From the NCBI GenBank assembly GCA_959596505.1, contig CAUFWM010000061.1:1-7750 (forward strand): a DNA stretch of 7,750 nucleotides, in the 5' to 3' direction. This DNA is from an uncultured Collinsella sp. Lineage in GTDB: Bacteria; Actinomycetota; Coriobacteriia; Coriobacteriales; Coriobacteriaceae. Below are positions 1 to 5,054 of this stretch, one piece after another. Every line of letters starts with the position of its first letter. Position 1 is the stretch's first letter. Both the position numbers and the translations under genes were made by a program. The notes below the pieces were generated by a model. It was given only the letters and a program-made list of their open reading frames with translations, was not told the origin of the DNA and ran no database searches.

Positions 1-422
1 TGGTGACCGATATCGGCGTGGGTTACGACCACATCACCGCCGCCATCGGCGGCGCTATCTCCGCCAGCTCCGGCGCCGACTTCCTGTGCTACGTGACGCC
101 GGCCGAGCACTTGTGCCTGCCCAACGCCCAAGACGTGCTCGATGGCCTCATGGCCACCAAGATCGCCGCGCACGCCGCCGATATCGCCAAGAAGGTGCCG
201 CACGCCCGCTACATGGACGACAAGATGGGCCAGGCACGCCGCAAGCTCGACTGGGACTCCATGTGGAAGTGCGCGCTCGACCCGGTCACCGGCAAGAAGC
301 GCTACGAGGAGTCCCCCGCCGCCACCGAGGGCACCTGCACCATGTGTGGCAAGATGTGCGCCGTCCGCACCGTCAACAAGGTGTTCGAGGGTACGACGAT
401 CGATCTCGGCATGGAGGACTAA
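1..422 (+). CDS. thiC: Phosphomethylpyrimidine synthase ThiC, C-terminal part (5' end outside window)
   Basis: ThiC is a radical-SAM enzyme that rearranges aminoimidazole ribotide into hydroxymethylpyrimidine phosphate for thiamine synthesis in the cytosol. Only the last 139 or so codons are present. The frame is open to the left edge, so the GTG at position 3 is an internal valine of the family's VTDI segment, not a start. Clear ThiC landmarks are GYDHIT, the block GADFLCYVTPAEHLCLP, the run ATKIAAHAADIAK, and near the C-terminus the cysteine cluster CTMCGKMC that holds the [4Fe-4S] cluster. The cysteines are spaced CX2CX3C, one residue tighter than the CX2CX4C of E. coli-type ThiC. I believe this occurs in short ThiC forms of anaerobes, but could not check. 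The frame ends with TAA. thiD follows 178 bases downstream on the same strand, as expected for a thiamine cluster. The identification is very secure; the full length is unknown. Confidence 0.97.
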   Translation, partial: VTDIGVGYDHITAAIGGAISASSGADFLCYVTPAEHLCLPNAQDVLDGLMATKIAAHAADIAKKVPHARYMDDKMGQARRKLDWDSMWKCALDPVTGKKRYEESPAATEGTCTMCGKMCAVRTVNKVFEGTTIDLGMED

Positions 423-513
423 CTCGTCACCGGAGCCACAATCAGTAACATGGTGTTCGTCAATTGTTGACGTGTGAACATTTGCTTACATTTGCGTAAA
501 GATTACATCGCCC

Positions 514-548
514 GCCCGGGTTCGGAATACAGCCGGCCCGGGCATCTT
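514..548 (+). terminator. GC-rich hairpin between thiC and thiD (possible weak terminator)
   Basis: GCCCGGG (514-520) and CCCGGGC (537-543) are perfect 7-bp arms. Inside them CGG (523-525) can pair with CCG (533-535). The stem is followed by ATCTTTAT, a poor U-tract, so termination would be partial at best. It lies 92 bases after the thiC stop and directly before a consensus -10 box. It may separate thiC from thiD transcription or act as a processing site. The structure is seen; the role is inferred. Confidence 0.4.
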
Positions 549-554
549 TATAAT
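549..554 (+). promoter_or_regulatory. Candidate -10 box for thiD
   Basis: TATAAT at 549-554 matches the sigma-70 -10 consensus in full. A start near 561 would give a leader of about 40 bases that contains the AAGGGAG ribosome site (589-595). The -35 region at the right distance (AATACA, 526-531) is weak and sits in the loop of the preceding hairpin. Further up, TTTGCTTACA and TTTGCGTAAA (481-500) form an imperfect tandem 10-mer that could be an operator. No TPP riboswitch elements are recognisable in this gap. Confidence 0.45.
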
Positions 555-600
555 GCAGGCTTAAAGACCCATTTGATTCCGACCGGACAAGGGAGCGAAC

Positions 601-1431
601 ATGGATCGCAGTAAGGTACCCGCCGTTCTATCCATCGCGGGATCCGATTCCAGCGGCGGTGCCGGCATTCAGGCCGACATCAAGACCATCACGGCGCACC
701 GCCTGTATGCCGAGACGGCCATCACCTCCATCACAGCGCAAAACACACTGGGCGTCACCGCCGTGCAGGATATCTCGCCAGATATCGTAGCCGCGCAAAT
801 TGACGCCGTCTTTGACGATATCCGCCCGAGTTCCGTCAAGATTGGCATGGTCTCCTCTGCCGAGATTATCGAAGTCATCGCAGACCGCCTGAGCGCTTGG
901 AACGCAACGAACGTGGTCGTCGACCCCGTCATGGTCGCCACCTCGGGCGCGCGCTTGATTGCCGAGGATGCCTCCGAGGCACTCACCCGCCGCCTGTTCC
1001 CGTTGGCAACGGTCATCACGCCCAACATTCCCGAGGCCATGACGCTGCTCGACTACGAGGTCGATTCCGAGCGCACGCAACAAAATGCCGCTATGCTCCT
1101 CACCCGCCGCTTTGGCTGCGCAGCCTTGGTTAAGGGCGGTCATTTTGTCAACGAGGCCAACGACGTACTGGCCGAGCCTGCGCCCCTCGATGACGAGGGC
1201 AACCACCTGGGCGATCCGCTCACTACGTGGTTTCGCCACAAGCGCATTGAGACCAGCAACACGCATGGCACCGGCTGCACGCTCTCGTCCGCCATCGCCT
1301 GCGCGCTGGCCCAGGGCATGGATCTTGCCGACGCCGTCAACGCCGGCAAGGCCTACCTAACCGGCGCTCTGGCCGCCGGCCTGAACATGGGCAAAGGCTC
1401 CGGCCCTGTCAACCACATGTGGCAGTATTAA
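601..1431 (+). CDS. thiD: Hydroxymethylpyrimidine / phosphomethylpyrimidine kinase ThiD
   Basis: ThiD phosphorylates hydroxymethylpyrimidine and then its monophosphate with ATP. It supplies HMP-PP for coupling to the thiazole, and so takes the product of ThiC from the gene just upstream. The protein has 276 residues, normal for this ribokinase-fold family. Visible motifs are SIAGSDSSGGAGIQADIK (residues 11-28, substrate pocket), TAQNT (45-49), KIGM (80-83), DPVM (108-111), ITPNIPEA (139-146), KGGH (178-181), and the anion-hole block NTHGTGCTLSSAIA (220-233) with the reactive Cys226. The ATG at 601 is preceded by AAGGGAG with a 5-base spacer, and the family motif begins ten residues later, so the start is firm. 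No thiE or other fused domain is present. It may be read from thiC or from its own promoter at about 549. Confidence 0.97.
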   Translation: MDRSKVPAVLSIAGSDSSGGAGIQADIKTITAHRLYAETAITSITAQNTLGVTAVQDISPDIVAAQIDAVFDDIRPSSVKIGMVSSAEIIEVIADRLSAWNATNVVVDPVMVATSGARLIAEDASEALTRRLFPLATVITPNIPEAMTLLDYEVDSERTQQNAAMLLTRRFGCAALVKGGHFVNEANDVLAEPAPLDDEGNHLGDPLTTWFRHKRIETSNTHGTGCTLSSAIACALAQGMDLADAVNAGKAYLTGALAAGLNMGKGSGPVNHMWQY

Positions 1432-1445
1432 GATTCGCAGCCCAA

Positions 1446-1476
1446 AACCGCCGCAAAGGACACCTTTGTGGCGGTT
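1446..1476 (+). terminator. Hairpin after thiD, likely terminator
   Basis: A 14-bp stem starts 14 bases after the thiD stop. Left arm 1446-1459 reads AACCGCCGCAAAGG, the loop is ACA, and the right arm 1463-1476 reads CCTTTGTGGCGGTT, with a single G-U pair as its only irregularity. The + strand lacks a clean U-tract after the stem (TTCCTG). The - strand continues into TTTTGGG, so the structure may serve both directions. It is related in sequence to the hairpin at 1637-1668. Confidence 0.55.
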
Positions 1477-1486
1477 CCTGCATATA

Positions 1487-1541
1487 TCTCGATCTGTAAC
1501 AGATAGGGATGATTTAGCCGCCCAGATGTTACAGATCGAGA
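1487..1541. repeat. Intergenic dyad element, copy 1
   Basis: TCTCGATCTGTAACA (1487-1501) and TGTTACAGATCGAGA (1527-1541) are perfect 15-bp inverted arms around a 25-base spacer. The right arm is followed by CAAA, shared with copy 2. No coding frame of note crosses it. It could be a REP-like palindromic repeat, a binding site for a dimeric regulator, or a structured RNA; the sequence alone does not decide. Confidence 0.75.
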
Positions 1542-1567
1542 CAAACGACCGATATCGACCTAAATAA

Positions 1568-1622
1568 TCTTAATCTGTAACATCTAGCCCGTTTCCGGCC
1601 TTGGAACTGTTACAGATCAAGA
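1568..1622. repeat. Intergenic dyad element, copy 2
   Basis: This copy has the same design, with every arm shifted by exactly 81 bp from copy 1: TCTTAATCTGTAACA (1568-1582), a 25-base spacer, then TGTTACAGATCAAGA (1608-1622). Fourteen of the 15 arm positions pair. At arm position 4 the C-G pair of copy 1 is replaced by T-A, so pairing is kept while the base changes. The spacers of the two copies are mostly unrelated, so the arms and geometry appear to be what is conserved. Confidence 0.75.
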
Positions 1623-1636
1623 CAAAGCAGCGAAAC

Positions 1637-1668
1637 AAGCCGCCGCAAGGGAAACTTTTGTACCGCTT
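1637..1668 (-). terminator. Imperfect hairpin after the SGNH hydrolase gene, weak terminator candidate
   Basis: This lies 9 bases beyond the - strand stop at 1678-1680. Outer arms AAGC/GCTT and an inner CAA/TTG pair with bulges, so the fold is much weaker than the thiD hairpin. Allowing one gap, about 25 of 31 positions match the 1446-1476 hairpin in the same orientation, so the two seem to share an origin. Termination is a guess from position. Confidence 0.3.
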
Positions 1669-1677
1669 TGGGTCGCG

Positions 1678-2337
1678 CTACTCACCGAGCATCTCTTGGA
1701 GCTTGGCTGCCACGGCATGTCCCAAGCTCTCGTGGCTTTCGGGCATCATATGCAGATAGTCGATATCGCCCGGCTCGGCAAAGTCGGCGGCATTCAAAAA
1801 GTCGCAGCCAAACTGCTCGGCCACGTGCGCATAGTACTCGCCAAAATGCTCAGATGCCTCAACGGAATGCTCGTCAAAGTCGGTCATATATACATCGGCG
1901 ATCTGCGGCTTGATCTTGATAGGAGCCATCAGCAGGATGCGCGGGCAAGGCGCAGCGTCGGTCCACGGAAACGCGCGGACGGCGCGAATCAGCGCCATGG
2001 CGCCACGGGCGATATCGGAAGCTGTCACGTTAAAGACCGTCTTACAGTCGTTGGTGCCCAGCATGATCACAATGGCGTCCAGCGGCTTATGGGCCTCGAG
2101 CAGCATCGGAAGCGCGCGAATGCCGTTGAGGTTAGTGTCCAGATGGCACATGTCGTCGCGTACCGTCGTGCGGCCGTTGAGGCCTTCTTCAATTACATGC
2201 CAGCCCTCGCCTAAGTCACGTTGGACCACGCCACACCAGCGCACATCCTGCGCATAGCGCACCGCGGTACCGTCGCGCATGCCCGCCGGATCGTAACCAT
2301 AGGTGTTGCTGTCACCAAAGCACAGAACGTTTTTCAT
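1678..2337 (-). CDS. SGNH/GDSL-type esterase or lipase family protein, cytosolic
   Basis: SGNH hydrolases cleave ester or thioester bonds of small substrates through a Ser-Asp-His triad. The protein has 219 residues. Block I is FGDSNTYG (residues 7-14) with nucleophile Ser10. Block II is GLNGRTT (52-58). Block III is GTND (94-97) with the oxyanion Asn96. Block V is DYLH (193-196), holding the likely catalytic Asp and His, followed by the typical PESHESLGHA. All four invariant positions are present, so it should be active; the substrate cannot be told. There is no signal peptide. The open frame extends 25 codons further up, but the ATG at 2337 has GGGGAG six bases ahead and begins right at the family N-terminus, so I chose it. 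The start lies just after a strong terminator for the preceding gene. Confidence 0.9.
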   Translation of the reverse strand: MKNVLCFGDSNTYGYDPAGMRDGTAVRYAQDVRWCGVVQRDLGEGWHVIEEGLNGRTTVRDDMCHLDTNLNGIRALPMLLEAHKPLDAIVIMLGTNDCKTVFNVTASDIARGAMALIRAVRAFPWTDAAPCPRILLMAPIKIKPQIADVYMTDFDEHSVEASEHFGEYYAHVAEQFGCDFLNAADFAEPGDIDYLHMMPESHESLGHAVAAKLQEMLGE

Positions 2338-2353
2338 CGTAAGCTCCCCACTC

Positions 2354-2390
2354 AATAAAAAGCCGACAGGAGCAGCCTCTCCCGTCGGCT
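2354..2390 (-). terminator. Rho-independent terminator after the PARG-like gene
   Basis: Read on -, AGCCGAC-G-GGAG pairs with CTCC-T-GTCGGCT (12 bp with one G-U, 6-base loop), followed by TTTTTATT. The T-tract ends only a few bases before the ribosome site of the next gene (2349-2344), so it terminates the PARG-like transcript inside the leader of the SGNH gene. Confidence 0.85.
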
Positions 2391-2391
2391 C

Positions 2392-2420
2392 GGTATATCG
2401 CATCACGGGCACCGTTTACA
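2392..2420 (-). promoter_or_regulatory. Weak promoter candidate for the SGNH hydrolase
   Basis: On -, TGTAAA (2420-2415) and TATACC (2397-2392) are 17 bases apart. Matches to consensus are only 3/6 and 4/6. It overlaps the stop of the PARG-like gene. It is listed because no other promoter site fits between the two genes. Confidence 0.25.
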
Positions 2421-3549
2421 GGTACTTGCGCCAGTCGTCGTCATCCTCGTCATCCTCGGCAGCGGCCTGAGCCTGCTCGGCGGCACGGGCGGCTGCGGCG
2501 CGGGCGGCAACCTGAGCATAGGACTCCTCGTTTCGCTCGGGGAAGTTTGCCAGCACGTGCTCGAATTTGGCGAAGTCCTCGTCCCAGCGCGTAGAGGGCA
2601 CGGCAAAGAAGACCTGCTTGACCTTGAAGTCGCCCGATGCGAGCTCCTTGCGGAAGAGCTCGGCCACGGCCTCGGCATCAAAGCCGTTGTTGTCGCAGCC
2701 CCATGCGCCCAGCACGAGCTTCTCGCGACCCAACTCGTCGCAGATGGCGAGCACAAAGCGAATGCGGTCGCGCAGGGCATCCAGCAGAGCATCGTCGCTC
2801 ACGCGATACTCCTGGCGGGCGCGCTTAACGTTGGGCGCGGCGGCCACGATCACGTCGGCGTATGCATGCACGTGGTTGCGGTCGAAGCGCACCGCAGGCA
2901 CCACCAGGGCACGGTTTCGGTAAAGCTCGCAGTTGATGTTGCGGCGACGGTTCTCGCCGTACCATTTACGCTGCTTATCGAGAACGTTGTACAGATACGA
3001 ATCGGCGCACAGCGTGGCCTCCTGGCCCAGATAACCCTGAATATAGCCACCGCCCGGGTTGGTGAACGAGGCAAAGGCGAGCACAGCCATGTCGCAGAAC
3101 TGCGCATAGCCGCGACCGTTATCGAGGATTGCCTGCGTGGCGGAGGCATCAAGCACAGTGACCTCGGGCAGGACCGGAGCGGGCTCCTCAGCAGGCGCGG
3201 ACTCAGCTTCGGCGATTTCCTCGGCAGGCTCCTCGACGGGCTCGGGCGCCGCCTCGGTCTCGGGCGCTGCCTCGACCTCGGCAGTCTCCGCGTTCTCGAC
3301 GTCCTCGGCGACCTGCTCTTCGGGGGCCACAGCACTCTGAACCTTGGCCTTCATCGCCGCGACAAAGCCGGCAGGCATACCGTCAAACTCGCGAACACCG
3401 GCAAGCGAACGCTCGATATCCTTGGCGCACGCTTCGGACACAGTTGCCACGTGACGCTCGGCGGCCTTGGCACGGGCCTCGCGCTTGGGATTGGGCTGAC
3501 CCGCTCGGTTGGACCTGCGGTTACGGTTCCTGTTGTCGACGTCTGCCAT
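2416..3549 (-). CDS. Microbial PARG-like macrodomain protein (TIGR02452/DUF2263-type) with altered QEE motif
   Basis: The family resembles poly(ADP-ribose) glycohydrolases, which bind ADP-ribose and remove it from proteins or nucleic acids. The protein has 377 residues, longer than the usual roughly 270-300. A basic Asn/Arg-rich N-terminus (1-30) and a short helical region (31-72) lead to a Glu/Ala/Pro-rich linker (about 75-127). The macro core runs about 129-340, with VLAFASFTNPGGGYIQG (156-172), then GQEATL (175-180), the segment LGAWGCDNNGFD (280-291), and VKQVFFAVPS (310-319). The tail (350-377) is Ala-rich, then very acidic. The catalytic GGG-x(7)-QEE signature reads GGG-x(7)-QEA, and the GAWGCG loop is also changed, so hydrolase activity is doubtful. 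The ATG at 3549 has AAGGTGG six bases upstream. The family call comes from motifs and was not checked by search. Confidence 0.82.
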   Translation of the reverse strand: MADVDNRNRNRRSNRAGQPNPKREARAKAAERHVATVSEACAKDIERSLAGVREFDGMPAGFVAAMKAKVQSAVAPEEQVAEDVENAETAEVEAAPETEAAPEPVEEPAEEIAEAESAPAEEPAPVLPEVTVLDASATQAILDNGRGYAQFCDMAVLAFASFTNPGGGYIQGYLGQEATLCADSYLYNVLDKQRKWYGENRRRNINCELYRNRALVVPAVRFDRNHVHAYADVIVAAAPNVKRARQEYRVSDDALLDALRDRIRFVLAICDELGREKLVLGAWGCDNNGFDAEAVAELFRKELASGDFKVKQVFFAVPSTRWDEDFAKFEHVLANFPERNEESYAQVAARAAAARAAEQAQAAAEDDEDDDDWRKYL

Positions 3550-3595
3550 ACGTGGCCACCTTTCCTGTCGCTGCCGCTATCGGCTTTTCCCATCC

Positions 3596-3601
3596 ATGAT
3601 A
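3596..3601 (-). promoter_or_regulatory. Candidate -10 box for the PARG-like gene
   Basis: TATCAT on - (3601-3596) matches the -10 consensus at 5 of 6 positions. It lies about 47 bases before the ATG and just downstream of the BI-1 terminator. No good -35 is visible. Confidence 0.3.
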
Positions 3602-3614
3602 CCCCGCCGCGCAC

Positions 3615-3640
3615 AAAAAAGACGGCCCCGAAGGACCGCC
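3615..3640 (-). terminator. Strong rho-independent terminator after the BI-1 family gene
   Basis: On -, GGCGGTCC pairs with GGGCCGTC (8 bp, two G-U) around a TTCG loop closed by C-G, which is the very stable cUUCGg tetraloop. It is followed by six Ts. It begins about 50 bases after the BI-1 stop and separates that gene from the PARG-like gene. Confidence 0.92.
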
Positions 3641-3689
3641 TTTCGCATCGTTTTACCGTGTCCGGCAGGAAGCATCGCAATGCCGCGCT

Positions 3690-4385
3690 TTAATCGCGAC
3701 GGCCGAGGATGTTCAGAATGCGCAGGAACACGTTGATAATGTCCACGAACAGGTTGGATGCCATGAGCACGGCGTTGGGCAGCGTGGGCGGCACCGTCGT
3801 TGCCACATAGGTGTCGTAGCCGATGAAGCCGGCGAACACCACGATCACGATCAGGTCGGTGATGGACTGCGAAACGCCCATGAACATCAGCACGATCTCG
3901 ACCAGAATCGTGGCAAGCAGGATGCCAAAACCAATGCCATACACACGCTGGAAGAACTTGGGGAAGGTCACGCCCAGCGCACCAAAGACAAAGGTGATGG
4001 CGGCCGTGGCGATAAAGGCGGTGTTAATGGTAGGCAGGTCGTAGTTGGCAAGACCAAACGACGCCGTCAGGCCAAAGGTGCTCGCAAAGACCACGTAGCC
4101 CACGAGTGACAGGCCCACGGACTGTTTGCTGGCAGCAGCCGACATCATGACCATGCCGACGATGGTCAAAATAAATGAGCCAAAGACCAGCGGCAAAGCG
4201 GCGCCGCTCATCATCATGCGCGCAAACGACATGGTGCTCGTAAAGTAAACACCGGCGCCCATGGCGCAAAAGCCCAAAAAGATCAGAGCAGACATGACAA
4301 GGTTGTACGCGCGCGGCGACATCTCCTTGGCACGGCTTGCGCCGGTCTCGATGGGGCCATTCTGATAGCCCTGGATATCGTTCAT
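3690..4385 (-). CDS. Bax inhibitor-1 (TMBIM/YccA-like) family membrane protein
   Basis: Bacterial members are seven-helix inner-membrane proteins. The best studied, Bacillus YetJ, conducts calcium in a pH-dependent way; the role here is not known. The protein has 231 residues. After a polar N-terminus (1-26), hydrophobic segments lie at about 28-48, 62-84, 88-111, 122-140, 149-170 and 176-196, with a shorter semi-hydrophobic last helix at about 208-228. Family marks are the IGYDT motif with Asp191 and the C-terminal NLFVDIINVFLRILNILGRRD-type ending with Asp215. The two Asp residues are 24 apart, the same spacing as the YetJ pH-sensing pair Asp171/Asp195. The ATG at 4385 has AAAGGA about eight bases upstream. 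A cUUCGg terminator follows, so it appears to be a single-gene unit, possibly started from the -10 at 4447. Confidence 0.93.
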   Translation of the reverse strand: MNDIQGYQNGPIETGASRAKEMSPRAYNLVMSALIFLGFCAMGAGVYFTSTMSFARMMMSGAALPLVFGSFILTIVGMVMMSAAASKQSVGLSLVGYVVFASTFGLTASFGLANYDLPTINTAFIATAAITFVFGALGVTFPKFFQRVYGIGFGILLATILVEIVLMFMGVSQSITDLIVIVVFAGFIGYDTYVATTVPPTLPNAVLMASNLFVDIINVFLRILNILGRRD

Positions 4386-4441
4386 AATTTCGTCCTTTCA
4401 AAAAGCACCGCGACGGCGCCGTAGCTGACAAGTTTCCTGCC

Positions 4442-4447
4442 ATTGTA
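4442..4447 (-). promoter_or_regulatory. Candidate -10 box for the BI-1 family gene
   Basis: TACAAT on - (4447-4442) matches the consensus at 5 of 6 positions. It sits in the 80-base gap before the BI-1 start, giving a leader of about 50 bases. The -35 position (GGTAAG, 4470-4465) is poor and overlaps the stop of the upstream gene. Confidence 0.4.
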
Positions 4448-4465
4448 CCCGAACGCCACGCGTTC

Positions 4466-4804
4466 TTACCTGCGGCGCCCGCTCTCGAGTGTTCGGTCGA
4501 ACGCCCACACCCACCAACGCATCACGTGTGCCTGCGAGCCGTCCGCCCGCTCGCGCGTCTGGTCCTCCAGATACAACTCGGTCGCGTGCCCGCCAAAACG
4601 CACCTTATAGGTTGCCGTACGAATGCCGTGAACCGTCAGGCCAAACCCAGTGGTCGAGACAATCTCGTCAATCGTAAAGCAACGACCGTCGACCCAGCAG
4701 ACGGTGACCGGCACGACCTGTCCGCCCGCGAGGATGCGAGCCACGACGTCCACATACTGCTTGTGCACGCGCCGAGTTTTGCCATCTGTCTGTCGATATT
4801 CCAT
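4466..4804 (-). CDS. Small uncharacterised protein, strand-rich
   Basis: I do not recognise a named family with certainty. From the ATG at 4804 the protein has 112 residues: a basic start, an alternating hydrophobic stretch YVDVVARIL, then the pattern VVPVTVCWVDGRCFTIDEIV, then TATYKVRFGGHATELYLEDQ, and a Trp-rich end (MRWWVWAFD). This order of P-x-x-V-x-W-x-DGR-x-[FY]-x-ID, a TYKV strand, an ELYLE strand and a Trp end recalls short hypothetical proteins common in Firmicutes and Actinobacteria with no known role. No signal peptide or membrane segment is seen. The frame stays open up to 4891, but the extension is Arg/His/Asn-rich and unlike the rest. The chosen ATG has no spaced Shine-Dalgarno, yet a promoter-like pair sits so close that the mRNA may begin at the ATG. 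Codon use is normal for the window, which supports a real gene. Confidence 0.7.
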   Translation of the reverse strand: MEYRQTDGKTRRVHKQYVDVVARILAGGQVVPVTVCWVDGRCFTIDEIVSTTGFGLTVHGIRTATYKVRFGGHATELYLEDQTRERADGSQAHVMRWWVWAFDRTLESGRRR

Positions 4805-4811
4805 GCCCCCT

Positions 4812-4841
4812 ATTATCGAACGCATGTTTGCATGTTGTAAA
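4812..4841 (-). promoter_or_regulatory. Promoter candidate for the small protein, implying a leaderless mRNA
   Basis: On -, TTTACA (4841-4836) and GATAAT (4817-4812) are separated by 18 bases, each matching consensus at 5 of 6 positions. Seven bases past the -10 box lies position 4805, next to the ATG at 4804. This is the best promoter pair in the window. Confidence 0.5.
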
Positions 4842-4992
4842 GCGAACAGGCTGTGGTTTTGGGGTGTTGGGGCGCGCGCACGTGTCCTCATGGTGTGTTA
4901 GCAAAAAGAACACCCACGGTCAACAGGGCTAATATTCATTTTTAGTGCCAAAAAATTCACTGCTCCCATCAGAACTCGGTAAAGAAACCCGC

Positions 4993-5024
4993 AGGAGGTG
5001 ATACGATTTATCATGTTTCTGTAA
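4993..5024 (+). promoter_or_regulatory. Perfect Shine-Dalgarno with a three-codon ORF in the phosphate transporter leader
   Basis: AGGAGGTGAT (4993-5002) is the full complement of the 16S 3' end. Ten bases later ATG-TTT-CTG-TAA (5013-5024) encodes Met-Phe-Leu. The mini-ORF is in frame with the transporter, whose ATG lies 31 bases after the TAA and has only a weak GAGAAAG site. It could be a regulatory leader ORF or a chance pairing; sequence alone does not decide. Confidence 0.35.
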
Positions 5025-5054
5025 CGTGCCTGCAAACTTCGAGAAAGCCCATAT

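Noticed and set aside
423..600. TPP riboswitch before thiD
   Set aside because: None of the conserved thi-box elements (for example the CUGAGA core) is present in this gap.
1487..1622. CRISPR-like array
   Set aside because: There are only two inverted-pair units, no constant-length direct repeats with unique spacers beyond that, and no cas genes in view.
2338..2412. N-terminal extension of the SGNH hydrolase by 25 codons
   Set aside because: It would run through the terminator stem and the ribosome site. The internal ATG at 2337 has a proper site and starts at the family's first strand.
1678..3549. ADP-ribose processing operon formed by the PARG-like and SGNH genes
   Set aside because: They are adjacent and co-directional, but a strong terminator separates them and nothing in the SGNH protein points to ADP-ribose substrates.
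2557..3693. 378-codon open frame on + opposite the PARG-like gene
   Set aside because: The - strand frame has clear family motifs, ribosome site and terminator. The + frame is a repetitive Leu/Gly/His-rich shadow produced by GC-rich codons.
4850..4885. G-quadruplex candidate in the gap before the phosphate transporter
   Set aside because: There are only two GGGG runs with scattered GG, not four aligned G-runs.
4805..4891. Longer start for the small uncharacterised protein
   Set aside because: The added residues are low-quality and no ribosome site precedes either upstream ATG. The promoter pair at 4812-4841 would lie inside the extension.
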